Source: Proteus faecis (GTDB lineage Bacteria; Pseudomonadota; Gammaproteobacteria; Enterobacterales; Enterobacteriaceae). From it: a stretch of 64,000 nt of DNA. How positions within the stretch are numbered: position 1 is the first letter of the stretch; every line of letters starts with the position of its first letter. The position numbers and the translations under genes were made by a program. The DNA is taken from NCBI RefSeq assembly GCF_003144395.1, contig NZ_PENZ01000007.1:1-64000 (forward strand), in the 5' to 3' direction. Under the pieces are notes generated by a model. The model did no database searches. It saw only the letters and a list, made by a program, of their open reading frames with translations, and was not told the origin of the DNA. Shown piece by piece: positions 1 through 9,274 of this stretch.

Positions 1-127
<127 letters not shown>

Positions 128-149
128 CTAAATTGAACTCGAAAGGATC

Positions 150-2264
150 TTATTTCGCTTTACGAGCTTCGATAATAGCCTGAGCGACGTTGCTAGGCGC
201 TTCGCTGTACTTCAAGAACTCCATAGAGTAAGAAGCACGACCCTGAGTTTGTGAACGCAGGTCAGTTGCATAACCGAACATCTCAGCCAGTGGTACTTGA
301 GCACGGATGATCTTACCGGTAGGCAGATCGTCCATACCTTCAACCATACCACGACGACGGTTTAAGTCACCGATAACGTCGCCCATGTAATCTTCTGGCG
401 TTTCAATCTCAACTTTCATGACTGGCTCAAGCAGAATTGGCTTAGCTTTCATGAAGCCGTCTTTAAATGCCATTGATGCGGCGATTTTAAACGCGATTTC
501 TGAGGAGTCAACATCATGGTAAGAACCATAATGTAAACGAGCCTGAATATCCACAACAGGATAACCTGCTAATGGACCAGATTTCAGCTGTTCTTGAATA
601 CCTTTATCAACAGCTGGGATGAATTCTTTAGGAATTACACCACCAACGATATCGTTGATAAATATGTAGTTCTCTTCACCACCTGCTGGTAATGGAGACA
701 GGTCAATAACAACATGACCATACTGACCACGACCACCAGATTGTTTCGCGTGTTTACCTTCGATATCAGTTACTGTATCACGAATAGTTTCACGGTAAGC
801 AACCTGTGGTTTACCTACGTTCGCTTCAACTTTAAATTCACGACGCATACGGTCAACTAACACGTCTAAGTGCAGCTCACCCATACCAGCAATGATAGTC
901 TGACCAGTTTCTTCGTCACTTGATACGCGGAAAGATGGATCTTCCTGAGCCAGACGGTTCAGAGCGATACCCATTTTTTCTTGGTCAGCTTTAGTCTTAG
1001 GTTCGATAGCAACAGAGATTACTGGCTCTGGGAATTCCATACGTTCTAAGATGATTGGTGCTTCAATTGCACACAGAGTATCACCTGTAGTAACGTCTTT
1101 CAGACCGATAGCAGCAGCGATGTCGCCTGCACGAACTTCTTTAATTTCTTCACGCTTATTAGCATGCATCTGAACAATACGGCCAAAACGTTCTTTTTTG
1201 TCTTTAACCGGGTTCAGAACTGTGTCACCTGAGTTTACAACACCAGAGTACACACGGAAGAATGTTAAGTTACCAACAAATGGGTCAGTTGCGATTTTGA
1301 ATGCCAGAGATGAGAATGGCTCTTCGTCGCTTGAATGACGTTCTGCTGGAGTATCTTTACCGTCTGGTAACATACCTTTGATTGCAGGAACATCTGTTGG
1401 TGCTGGCAGGTATTCAATTACCGCATCCAGCATTGCCTGAACACCTTTGTTCTTAAATGCAGAACCACAGGTAACCAGGATAATTTCGTTATCTAGAACG
1501 CGTTTACGCAGAGCAGCTTTAATTTCTGCTTCTGTCAGTTCTTCACCGCCCAGATATTTGTCCATCAGTTCTTCTGATGCTTCAGCAGCAGATTCAACCA
1601 GGTTGTTGTGCCATTCTTCAGCTAAATCTTGCAGATTTGCAGGAATGTCTTCGTATTCGAAGGTAACACCTTGGTCTTCTTCATTCCAACGGATTGATTT
1701 CATTTTAATTAAATCAACAACACCGGTGAAATTTTCTTCAGCGCCTACTGGGATTTGCAGTGGAACTGGGTTTGCTGCCAGACGTGTTTTGATTTGTTCA
1801 ACAACACGCAGGAAGTTTGCACCCATACGGTCCATTTTGTTAACGAACGCGATACGTGGTACATGATATTTGTTAGCCTGGCGCCATACTGTTTCTGACT
1901 GAGGCTGAACACCACCAACTGCACAGTAAACCATAACCGCGCCATCAAGAACACGCATAGAACGTTCTACTTCGATTGTGAAGTCAACGTGACCTGGGGT
2001 GTCGATGATGTTTACACGGTGAGGCTCAAACTGTTTAGCCATACCAGACCAGAATGCAGTAGTTGCTGCGGATGTGATAGTAATACCACGTTCCTGCTCC
2101 TGCTCCATCCAGTCCATTGTTGCTGAACCTTCGTGAGTTTCACCAATTTTATGGTTTACACCGGTATAAAACAGAATACGTTCACTTGTAGTGGTTTTAC
2201 CGGCATCGATGTGCGCACTAATACCGATATTACGGTAGCGTGCTATGGGGGTTTGACGAGCCAT
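150..2264 (-). CDS. fusA: Elongation factor G
   Basis: EF-G is the GTPase that drives ribosomal translocation and, with RRF, ribosome recycling. The 704-residue product has the full family length. The G1 loop AHIDAGKT is at residues 17-24, the G3 motif DTPGHVD at about 89-95 and NKMD at about 143-146. Domain IV carries the expected [15 protein letters not shown] stretch. It lies between rpsG and tuf in the standard str operon, 78 bp downstream of rpsG, with a Shine-Dalgarno (GAGAGG) before the ATG. Transcription probably comes from the promoter upstream of rpsL. The antisense reading frames inside it are shadows. Confidence 0.99.
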   Translation of the reverse strand: MARQTPIARYRNIGISAHIDAGKTTTSERILFYTGVNHKIGETHEGSATMDWMEQEQERGITITSAATTAFWSGMAKQFEPHRVNIIDTPGHVDFTIEVERSMRVLDGAVMVYCAVGGVQPQSETVWRQANKYHVPRIAFVNKMDRMGANFLRVVEQIKTRLAANPVPLQIPVGAEENFTGVVDLIKMKSIRWNEEDQGVTFEYEDIPANLQDLAEEWHNNLVESAAEASEELMDKYLGGEELTEAEIKAALRKRVLDNEIILVTCGSAFKNKGVQAMLDAVIEYLPAPTDVPAIKGMLPDGKDTPAERHSSDEEPFSSLAFKIATDPFVGNLTFFRVYSGVVNSGDTVLNPVKDKKERFGRIVQMHANKREEIKEVRAGDIAAAIGLKDVTTGDTLCAIEAPIILERMEFPEPVISVAIEPKTKADQEKMGIALNRLAQEDPSFRVSSDEETGQTIIAGMGELHLDVLVDRMRREFKVEANVGKPQVAYRETIRDTVTDIEGKHAKQSGGRGQYGHVVIDLSPLPAGGEENYIFINDIVGGVIPKEFIPAVDKGIQEQLKSGPLAGYPVVDIQARLHYGSYHDVDSSEIAFKIAASMAFKDGFMKAKPILLEPVMKVEIETPEDYMGDVIGDLNRRRGMVEGMDDLPTGKIIRAQVPLAEMFGYATDLRSQTQGRASYSMEFLKYSEAPSNVAQAIIEARKAK

Positions 2265-2298
2265 TTTTTCCTCTCTCGTGGGCGTTCAATTCAGGTAA

Positions 2299-2317
2299 AG
2301 GACAGCAGAGCTGTCCT
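2299..2317 (-). other. Hairpin between rpsG and fusA
   Basis: A perfect 8-bp inverted repeat, AGGACAGC at 2299-2306 and GCTGTCCT at 2310-2317 with an AGA loop, lies in the 78-nt gap between rpsG and fusA. No poly-T follows. It resembles an intercistronic mRNA structure of the str operon rather than a terminator; no function can be assigned from sequence alone. Confidence 0.45.
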
Positions 2318-2342
2318 GAAAAGAGTTGCAATACTCCGTGGA

Positions 2343-2849
<507 letters not shown>

Positions 2850-2910
2850 TCAATGAGTTTATTTTGACATTAATAGTGAAAAATGTTTGGCCTTACTTAA
2901 CGGAGAACCA

Positions 2911-3285
<375 letters not shown>

Positions 3286-3367
3286 TTAAAAAAAGCTCCT
3301 GGTTTTTGCTTCGTAAACACGGATTTGAACTCTGTCTTGTCAACAAGACAAAACATGAGGACGCAGA

Positions 3368-3396
3368 ATTTTATTGCTGACGGGCTCATGTGTCAA
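3368..3396 (-). promoter_or_regulatory. Sigma-70 promoter of the str operon
   Basis: On the minus strand there is a perfect -35 box TTGACA (3391-3396), a 17-bp spacer and a -10 box TAAAAT (3368-3373). Transcription would start near 3361, about 75 nt upstream of rpsL. The position and quality fit the main promoter of rpsL-rpsG-fusA-tuf, downstream of tusB. Confidence 0.8.
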
Positions 3397-3412
3397 GAAT
3401 TATACAGCAATT

Positions 3413-3706
3413 CTACGCTCCCCAATGAATTTGTTGGGGGTGTTTTACCGTTAAATCGACAAAATCACCATAATTGATGAGTTTAATATGATGAGATACT
3501 TGATCTTTTAGGCCTCTTGCCAAAACATCATCAATTAATGCGTAAACTGAAATTTGCTGTTGAAGACAATATTTTAATAAGGGATTCTCTTCAAGGACTG
3601 CCAGTACACCATCTTGTATTAACAAAACATCATCTTCTTTTGTCAATAAAGATAAAAAAGCCTCTAAATCACTTTGATAAATAGAGACGGAATAAGTATA
3701 CAACAT
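3413..3706 (-). CDS. tusB: Sulfurtransferase complex subunit TusB
   Basis: TusB is one of three DsrEFH-fold subunits of the cytoplasmic TusBCD complex. The complex relays persulfide sulfur from TusA to TusE and MnmA for 2-thiolation of the wobble uridine in Lys, Glu and Gln tRNAs. The 97-residue product is close to the family length and has the DsrH features, including LLIQDGVLA. It is the third gene of the minus-strand run tusD-tusC-tusB, directly upstream of rpsL, as in E. coli. The gap to tusC is 31 bp. No catalytic cysteine is expected in this subunit. Confidence 0.93.
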   Translation of the reverse strand: MLYTYSVSIYQSDLEAFLSLLTKEDDVLLIQDGVLAVLEENPLLKYCLQQQISVYALIDDVLARGLKDQVSHHIKLINYGDFVDLTVKHPQQIHWGA

Positions 3707-3737
3707 AACCGTTCAACCTTCCTGACTAACTTCTGTA

Positions 3738-4106
3738 TTAAAAGCGTAATACCACATCATATTCACTCAATTTTTGAGCAATATCTTGTTGGGATATCAC
3801 CTGCGCATCCAATACAAAAGAAGTTTGAGAGGATAATCCACGATGAACCATGTCTTTTAGTGATATATAGACGTTTGTCACATCATACAAGGGTAGCACT
3901 TTGAATGTTGCAGCATGATGACGTGACAATACCCCTTCAGGCTGTTGATTTTCAACAAGTTGAAACACACCATCAGAGATAAAAAAAACACCAATATCTT
4001 CTGTTAATGCAGAGGTTGCAAGTAAAGCATCTAAACCTTCTCGCCCTGCACTATTACCATGAGGTGCTTGAGTAAAAAGGAATGCAACTGAATTCATTTT
4101 CTTCAT
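3738..4106 (-). CDS. tusC: Sulfurtransferase complex subunit TusC
   Basis: TusC is the DsrF-type subunit of the TusBCD sulfur relay used in tRNA 2-thiouridine synthesis. I choose the ATG at 4106 ([17 protein letters not shown]), which overlaps the tusD stop as TAATG and gives 122 residues. The frame continues eight codons upstream into tusD without family similarity. The conserved [19 protein letters not shown] segment and the C-terminal YDVVLRF are present. The one-base overlap with tusD suggests translational coupling. Confidence 0.93.
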   Translation of the reverse strand: MKKMNSVAFLFTQAPHGNSAGREGLDALLATSALTEDIGVFFISDGVFQLVENQQPEGVLSRHHAATFKVLPLYDVTNVYISLKDMVHRGLSSQTSFVLDAQVISQQDIAQKLSEYDVVLRF

Positions 4107-4501
4107 TAAAATTGCACCACACGAGAACAAGTCAGCATAGCTTGAGCCAGTGAACCCAAACCACTTAATTCAAATTCAGGTGCCATGTTATAGTTCACTA
4201 TTTCCAGCTCTTTGGCCTGCTGTTCATCGATAATTCCTCTACGCAATGCGGCAGCAACACAAACATGTAAGGGAATTTGATGTTTTTTCGCCAACGAAAC
4301 CCACGCTTTAGGAAGATCAAATTCATCATTTGCAGGCGATACCAATTTATTGGCATTCACAACACCTTCTCTATAGAAGAAAATTTGTGTAATTTGATGC
4401 CCTTTTTCAATAAGGGCATTTGCAAATAAATAGGCACTTGAAGCTTGTTCAGTTCCGTAATGAGGCCCCGTAACCACTAAACAATATGTCAAGGAACTCA
4501 T
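4106..4501 (-). CDS. tusD: Sulfurtransferase complex subunit TusD
   Basis: TusD is the DsrE-type subunit that carries the persulfide in the TusBCD relay, taking sulfur from TusA and passing it to TusE. The 131-residue product has a single cysteine at residue 81 in the context [11 protein letters not shown], matching the active cysteine of the E. coli protein. It follows yheO by 9 bp and overlaps tusC by one base, so yheO-tusDCB is probably one transcript. Confidence 0.95.
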   Translation of the reverse strand: MSSLTYCLVVTGPHYGTEQASSAYLFANALIEKGHQITQIFFYREGVVNANKLVSPANDEFDLPKAWVSLAKKHQIPLHVCVAAALRRGIIDEQQAKELEIVNYNMAPEFELSGLGSLAQAMLTCSRVVQF

Positions 4502-4510
4502 AATGTTACC

Positions 4511-5215
4511 TTATTCTCCATTTTTAAACTGGCGAATATAAAGATACACAGTATGTTTTGAAATATTTAAGCGGTCTGCAACCTGATTAATGGCATCTTT
4601 AATATCAAAAATACCTTTCTCATAAAGGCTTAACACAACTTGCTTATTCTTAGCATTATTCGCGACTTCACGATCATTATTTACTTCTTCAATCGTGAAC
4701 TCTAATGTTTGAGCCACTAAATCATCAACTGATGAGGCAAAGTTAACATCAGATGCAACTTCATGTGTTTCTTCAGGAATAAAGGTTTTGATTACTTCAG
4801 AGAATGGAACATCAAGGTTCATATTGATACACAATAAACCAATGACTCGACGATCACGATTACGAATAGCAATCGTGATCGATTTCATCAATGCACCACT
4901 TTTCGCTCTAGTAAAGTAAGCCTTTGAAAAACTTGAATCTTCATCTGTAATATCATGTAACATTTGTAATGCCAAATCGGTAATTGGAGAACCAATCTTA
5001 CGACCAGTATGTTCTCCATTCGCGATTTTAACCGCTGAACATTTCAAATCTTCCAGAGAGTGCAATACGATTTCGCAATGATTGCCAATGAGCATTGCCA
5101 AACCATCCACGGCAGCTTCATAAGACTTTAGTATTTCGTGATCAGTTTGAGTAAAAGGTCGGCTATCTAGTTTTTCAAACTCGCTGCTGTCACCATTAAA
5201 TAACGGGCTAGACAT
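4511..5215 (-). CDS. yheO: YheO-family PAS-like/HTH transcriptional regulator
   Basis: This 234-residue protein is the conserved partner of tusDCB. An N-terminal PAS-like YheO domain covers about residues 25-140 (DGLAMLIGNHCEIVLHSL is typical). A C-terminal helix-turn-helix follows at about 195-230, with AINQVADRLNISKHTVYLY. Proteins of this family are DNA-binding regulators with a possible ligand pocket; no regulon is established that I can name. It is the first gene of the yheO-tusDCB run and faces away from a 633-bp intergenic region. Identity is firm, function is not. Confidence 0.9.
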   Translation of the reverse strand: MSSPLFNGDSSEFEKLDSRPFTQTDHEILKSYEAAVDGLAMLIGNHCEIVLHSLEDLKCSAVKIANGEHTGRKIGSPITDLALQMLHDITDEDSSFSKAYFTRAKSGALMKSITIAIRNRDRRVIGLLCINMNLDVPFSEVIKTFIPEETHEVASDVNFASSVDDLVAQTLEFTIEEVNNDREVANNAKNKQVVLSLYEKGIFDIKDAINQVADRLNISKHTVYLYIRQFKNGE

Positions 5216-5331
5216 TTGATTAATAATCCTTAAAGGCTTTAATTATGATAATGACTTGAGGTTCTATTTTTTATAACGATTCGTCATTGCGGATCAATTC
5301 AATATTGAAAAAATTTAAATATAAAAACAGA

Positions 5332-5418
5332 ATTAAGAACGATTCTGACGTTAGATCGCCAGAAGATCTACGTCAAGTGACTTAAAATAAGAGCTTTGTG
5401 ATAGGTCACAGCTTTTTT
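5332..5418 (+). ncRNA. Candidate small RNA between yheO and the EamA gene
   Basis: The 633-bp gap 5216-5848 has no gene. On the plus strand it holds two successive hairpins. The first pairs GACGTTAGATC (5347-5357) with GATCTACGTC (5365-5374), with one bulged T. The second pairs AGC..TGTGA with TCACAGCT (5392-5413) and runs into a T6 tract, like a Rho-independent terminator. A possible promoter, TTCAAT (5298-5303), 16 bp, TATAAA (5320-5325), would start transcription near 5332. No gene precedes this terminator on the plus strand. This is a structural guess, as AT-rich DNA gives such patterns by chance. Confidence 0.25.
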
Positions 5419-5848
5419 CATTTTTCTTCATATTTTGTACTCATCCCCTCTTTTTATTTTTTGAAAAATGCCTTTTTTAGGAGTGAGTGGGATAAAAATT
5501 GACTCTATTAAATAGATTACCTATATTCCAATTTATTGTTATTTTAACGAATAATTAATCCCGCCAATATACTGATGAAATGCCAATCTCAGTAAACTTC
5601 ATCAATAATAGGATTAATTTCTGTTGCATCTATACCTATTGAGAGCCTCGCTTCCCCGGCCGATGAAAATCAATACAACAGTTATTGTTGCAACTTACAT
5701 TGCTTGATTGATTTGCTTGATAACGTAGTTAACCAACATCGATATAATGATATGTTTTTTATATTTATTCATTGATATTTTATCAATTAGCTAATGATCA
5801 CTAAAAATAATCAAGCTCTCTTATTGCTTATTTTATAGGTATATCATC

Positions 5849-6730
5849 ATGTACTTACGTCAATATTGGGCAAAATTTGGTCCAACGACATTATTCGTTT
5901 TATTGTGGAGTAGCGGCGCTATCTTTTCTCGCTGGGGCTTAGATAATGGTAGCTCATTTGCTATTTTAACTTGGCGTTTTATTATCGCATTAGCATTTCT
6001 CTCTTTTTTGTGTATTCAGCGCCATCGTTTTTTACCCCCCAAAGGAAGTCGTTTAAAAACGGCATGGGTCGGCTTACTAATTATTGGTGGCTATTCCATC
6101 TGTTATCTTTTAGCTCTCGCTAATAGCGTTACCCCGGGAATGTTAGCCACAATTATGGGCGTTCAACCGATTATTACACTATGGATAATAGAACGTAATT
6201 TTACAGCAACACGGCTACTAGGGCTTTTAATCGCCTTAGCTGGATTAGTGTTAGTCGTTGCCCAAAGTTTATTTAATACAGCTTTCTCATTGACCGGAAT
6301 GATTTATGCTTTAGTTGCACTACTTTGTATGAGCTTTGGTGCAATCTCACAGAAAAAACTGCAATTAGCACCAATGGATGCTCTGCCATTACAATATGTT
6401 GTTAGCCTAGTATTGTGCTTATTATTTGTGCCATTCCAACCTTTTCATGCCTCATTAGACATAGGCTTTATCATTCCTGTGCTTTGGCTTGCCGTGATCA
6501 TTTCTGTTGTTGCTCAATTGCTATTATACCGCTTACTCTCAAGTGGTAACTTAGTTAATGTTACAAGCTTATTCTATTTAGTACCCGGAGTGACGGCCTT
6601 AATGGATTATATTTTCTTGGGCAATAAGATGTCGCTACTTAGCTTGGCAGGAATGGGGGCTGTTATTATTGGTTTGCTGTTTGTATTTAAAAAAAACAAT
6701 ACAATCATTATTAAAGAAAAAATCGATTAA
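5849..6730 (+). CDS. EamA/DMT-family transporter
   Basis: This is an inner-membrane protein of 293 residues with about ten hydrophobic helices arranged as two EamA repeats of five. It has the family entry motif LLWSSGAIFSRWGL near residue 20, and a second-repeat FYLVPGVTALMDYIFLG segment. Members export small metabolites or amino acids; the substrate is unknown. It is monocistronic and convergent with fkpA, with which it shares a terminator. In E. coli yheO and fkpA are direct neighbours, so this gene is an accessory insertion. The Shine-Dalgarno is weak. Confidence 0.88.
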   Translation: MYLRQYWAKFGPTTLFVLLWSSGAIFSRWGLDNGSSFAILTWRFIIALAFLSFLCIQRHRFLPPKGSRLKTAWVGLLIIGGYSICYLLALANSVTPGMLATIMGVQPIITLWIIERNFTATRLLGLLIALAGLVLVVAQSLFNTAFSLTGMIYALVALLCMSFGAISQKKLQLAPMDALPLQYVVSLVLCLLFVPFQPFHASLDIGFIIPVLWLAVIISVVAQLLLYRLLSSGNLVNVTSLFYLVPGVTALMDYIFLGNKMSLLSLAGMGAVIIGLLFVFKKNNTIIIKEKID

Positions 6731-6782
6731 TACTATATAAGTTAATAAATTATATACGTTAATAAATTATGTATTAGAAACA

Positions 6783-6812
6783 AAAATGCTGACATAAATG
6801 TCAGCATTTTTT
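6783..6812. terminator. Shared terminator of the EamA gene and fkpA
   Basis: AAAATGCTGACA (6783-6794) pairs with TGTCAGCATTTT (6799-6810) around a TAAA loop. The stem is flanked by A and T runs, so it should work in both directions between two convergent genes. Confidence 0.85.
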
Positions 6813-6825
6813 CTTTAGAAATAAA

Positions 6826-7575
6826 TTACTTGTCGCTTTCAACACTCAGTAATTCAATTTCAAACACTAAGGTTGAGTTAGCTGGGATACCGCTAGTTGC
6901 ACGTTGTCCATAACCTAATTCAGGTGGAATAACTAATTTGATTTTACCGCCTTCTTTGATGTATTTCATACCTTCAGTCCAACCAGGAATAACGCTCTTC
7001 AGGCTGATTGTCAGAGGTTCTTTACGATCATAAGAGCTATCAAATTGTTTACCATCAATCAGCATACCCTTGTAGTTTACAGTAACACGGTCAGCATCTG
7101 TTGGTGTTTTTCCTTTACCCGGATTTTCAACTAAATACAGTAAACCGGATTTGGTTTTTACCACACCTTTTTCAGCAGCAAATTCTGTGCGGAATTTATC
7201 ACCAGCAGCTTTGTTTTCAGTCGCTTCTTTTTCCATTTTTGCCGTTGCTGCAGTACGGACTTGATCTTCAAAAGCCGCTAATGTTAATTCAATTTCAGCA
7301 TCTGACAATTTAGATTTACTATTAAATGCATCCTGAACACCTGCTAACAGTTGTTTAGAATCTAAAGTGATACCAATATTTTTTTGTTCTTGTAATGCAG
7401 CTTCCATATAGCGACCCATCGACGCACCTAACGCATAGGCATTTTGCTCATTTTGAGTTTTAAATGCGCTATTTAGTGTTGGCACTTTAGCGGCTTCTTC
7501 AGCGAATGCATGCGGTGCACTGAATGCGAAGGCTAAACTAGTTGCCAACAACGTCGTTTTTATTAAAGATTTCAT
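6826..7575 (-). CDS. fkpA: Periplasmic FKBP-type peptidyl-prolyl isomerase FkpA
   Basis: FkpA is a periplasmic dimeric prolyl isomerase and chaperone for envelope proteins. The 249-residue precursor has a clear signal peptide (residues 1-25, ending AFAEEA). An N-terminal helical dimerisation domain follows to about 140. The C-terminal FKBP domain has VTVNYKGMLIDGKQFDSSY and the closing FEIELLSV. It is slightly shorter than the E. coli protein. It is monocistronic, divergent from slyX, with an ERIC element and a long upstream region between them. I see no convincing sigma-E promoter. Confidence 0.95.
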   Translation of the reverse strand: MKSLIKTTLLATSLAFAFSAPHAFAEEAAKVPTLNSAFKTQNEQNAYALGASMGRYMEAALQEQKNIGITLDSKQLLAGVQDAFNSKSKLSDAEIELTLAAFEDQVRTAATAKMEKEATENKAAGDKFRTEFAAEKGVVKTKSGLLYLVENPGKGKTPTDADRVTVNYKGMLIDGKQFDSSYDRKEPLTISLKSVIPGWTEGMKYIKEGGKIKLVIPPELGYGQRATSGIPANSTLVFEIELLSVESDK

Positions 7576-7676
7576 CCCATTCTCCAGTATATGTTAGTGA
7601 GTCGCGACGTTTTGCAAACGATCAACATAGATCTTCACCAAAACGTTTTGCATCACTTCTTGCTGCCGTTGCGGTA

Positions 7677-7803
7677 TATACTCGTCATACTTCAAGTTGT
7701 CGCGTTGTTGACTGAGTTTATTTACACGAGTCACATACGATGTATGCGTTCTTAGTGACTTATTCACTTGTCGCCTAGTCGCACCTCGAATATTTAGAGT
7801 ATA
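7677..7803. repeat. ERIC element (127 bp)
   Basis: This is an Enterobacterial Repetitive Intergenic Consensus element. It has exactly the canonical length of 127 bp, is bounded by TATACTC and its complement GAGTATA, and shows the typical internal blocks CGTCATACTTCAAGTTG, AGTCACATAC and CACCTCGAATATTTAGAG. The central palindrome is diverged from the E. coli consensus, as the usual CCTGGGG arms are decayed. It lies in the fkpA/slyX divergent region. A 76-codon reading frame across it is an artefact of the repeat. Confidence 0.88.
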
Positions 7804-8034
7804 AACCTCATCCACGGGTAGCAATTTTATATGAATTTAAAAAATTTGCCGACACTCTTAACAGTTAATGTTAGGATTTTTGTCAGCACAGAGTGCTACC
7901 ACATTAGCAAAATAGTCTTTTATCTCAAACCAGATTTATGTCTTCCTGTGTATATATCAGTAAATAAGATTAAATTTCGCAAGTTTGTTAATCATAGTCG
8001 TCGTAATAGGACATTTTAAAGGAGGAAAAACACA

Positions 8035-8253
8035 ATGGATATTAAGGAAGTAGAGCGATTGCTCATTCAATTAGAAAGCAAAGTTGCTTTCCAAGATGCG
8101 ACTATTGAAGAATTAAATCAGGTGGTCACACAGCAACAAATTGAAATTAGTCGCTTTAAAGAAGCCTTAAAAATTGTTTCTGAGCGTCTAAAAAATTCTC
8201 AAACCTCAATACTTGCTAGACCTGAGGATGAAACTCCTCCACCTCACTATTGA
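8035..8253 (+). CDS. slyX: SlyX family protein
   Basis: SlyX is a small conserved protein of unknown biochemical role, found beside slyD in enterobacteria. The 72-residue product is mostly one coiled coil (residues 5-55, heptads of Leu/Ile/Val) followed by a proline-rich tail ending PPPHY, which is a family hallmark. A strong AAGGAGG Shine-Dalgarno precedes the ATG. It is convergent with slyD across a shared terminator. Confidence 0.92.
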   Translation: MDIKEVERLLIQLESKVAFQDATIEELNQVVTQQQIEISRFKEALKIVSERLKNSQTSILARPEDETPPPHY

Positions 8254-8290
8254 GTTGTTGTTCGCTGTTAATATCAACGCTGAAAACAAA

Positions 8291-8314
8291 AAAGGAGCGC
8301 TTAAACGCTCCTTT
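8291..8314. terminator. Shared terminator of slyX and slyD
   Basis: AAAGGAGCG (8291-8299) pairs with CGCTCCTTT (8306-8314), with an A-run on the left and TTTTGATCTTTT on the right. The position between convergent genes and the symmetry suggest bidirectional use. Confidence 0.8.
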
Positions 8315-8333
8315 TGATCTTTTCAAAGAAAGA

Positions 8334-8969
8334 TTAGTGCTGACAACCACAACCGCCATTGCCGTGGCCGTGACCACCGTGACCATGACCGCCGCCACAG
8401 CATCCACCTTCTTCACCGTGTGAATGACCATGACCGTGACCACCGCCACAGCATCCGCCTTCTTCACCGTGACCGTGGCCACCACAACATTCGTGCTCTT
8501 CTTCTTCACCATGTACGTGACCGTGAGCTAATTCTTCTTCAGTCGCTTCACGAATTGCAACGATTTCAACATGAAACTTCAGGTTTTGACCTGCTAACAT
8601 GTGGTTACCATCAACAATAACTTCGTCACCTTCAATACCTGTAATTTCTACTGGTACTGGACCTTGGTCAGTATCGGCCAGAAAACGCATCCCCACTTCT
8701 AACTCATCAACACCCACAAAAACATCTTTTGGTACACGTTGAACTAAGTTTTCGTCATATTGACCATATGCATCATCAGAAGCAACTTCTACGTCGAATT
8801 TTTCACCAACTTCTCGACCTGTTAATGCATTTTCTAAACCACTGATTAAAGAACCACGGCCATGCAGATAGTCTAACGGTGCGCTCACCGTGGACTCATC
8901 AACTAAAACACCGTCTTCTGATCTTACTTGATAAGCCAGACTAACTACCAAGTCGTTTGCTACTTTCAT
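8334..8969 (-). CDS. slyD: SlyD peptidyl-prolyl isomerase and nickel metallochaperone
   Basis: SlyD is a cytoplasmic FKBP-type prolyl isomerase with a chaperone insert. In E. coli it also supplies nickel to hydrogenase, and host SlyD is needed for phiX174 lysis. I start at the ATG at 8969 (MKVANDLVVSLAYQVR), giving 211 residues; the frame runs 89 codons further upstream without similarity and over yheV. The FKBP core and IF insert fill about 1-150. The tail is a His/Cys/Gly metal-binding region (about 155-211) with several CCGG and HGHG clusters, partly built from an imperfect repeat. Nickel supply would matter for the urease typical of Proteus, which is inference. Confidence 0.96.
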   Translation of the reverse strand: MKVANDLVVSLAYQVRSEDGVLVDESTVSAPLDYLHGRGSLISGLENALTGREVGEKFDVEVASDDAYGQYDENLVQRVPKDVFVGVDELEVGMRFLADTDQGPVPVEITGIEGDEVIVDGNHMLAGQNLKFHVEIVAIREATEEELAHGHVHGEEEEHECCGGHGHGEEGGCCGGGHGHGHSHGEEGGCCGGGHGHGGHGHGNGGCGCQH

Positions 8970-9057
8970 GACATCTCCTACATACCCGTGGGCAAAATTT
9001 TCCCGATTGTAACGAAAAATAAATCTTCTGTATCGGGTTATATCAAAAAACCTATAA

Positions 9058-9261
9058 TTATTGTGGTGTAAAGATCCCAATGACTTGTTCATTTTCACGA
9101 ACAAGTGAGTTAACTTCCCCCTCTGTTTGCCGTTGTTGATGGCCACATTTCGCACATTCCACAATATCCACTTTATCTTCACGCCACATTTTAAGTGTAT
9201 CTTGAGCTTGACAGTGTGGGCACACAGCTCCTGCAATAAAGCGTTTACGGGTTGCAGACAT
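9058..9261 (-). CDS. yheV: YheV family small zinc-ribbon-like protein
   Basis: This 67-residue protein has two cysteine pairs, CPHC near residue 14 and CAKC near 36, which should bind one zinc ion. It ends with the family signature EQVIGIFTPQ. The function is unknown. I chose the ATG at 9261 (MSATRKRFIAG), matching E. coli YheV; an upstream start at 9285 would overlap kefB. It follows kefB by 13 bp and is probably cotranscribed with kefG-kefB, as in E. coli. Confidence 0.88.
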   Translation of the reverse strand: MSATRKRFIAGAVCPHCQAQDTLKMWREDKVDIVECAKCGHQQRQTEGEVNSLVRENEQVIGIFTPQ

Positions 9262-9274
9262 GGGGGCAGTTCTC

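Noticed and set aside
5396-5410. CRP-like site TGTGA-TAGG-TCACA
   Set aside because: The spacer is 4 bp, not 6 as CRP needs; the sequence is better explained as a terminator stem.
7594-7824. 76-codon frame upstream of fkpA
   Set aside because: It runs through the ERIC element and the fkpA leader; it has no family similarity and is explained by the repeat.
7831-8019. 62-codon frame before slyX
   Set aside because: No ribosome site and no recognisable composition; it ends just before the true slyX Shine-Dalgarno.
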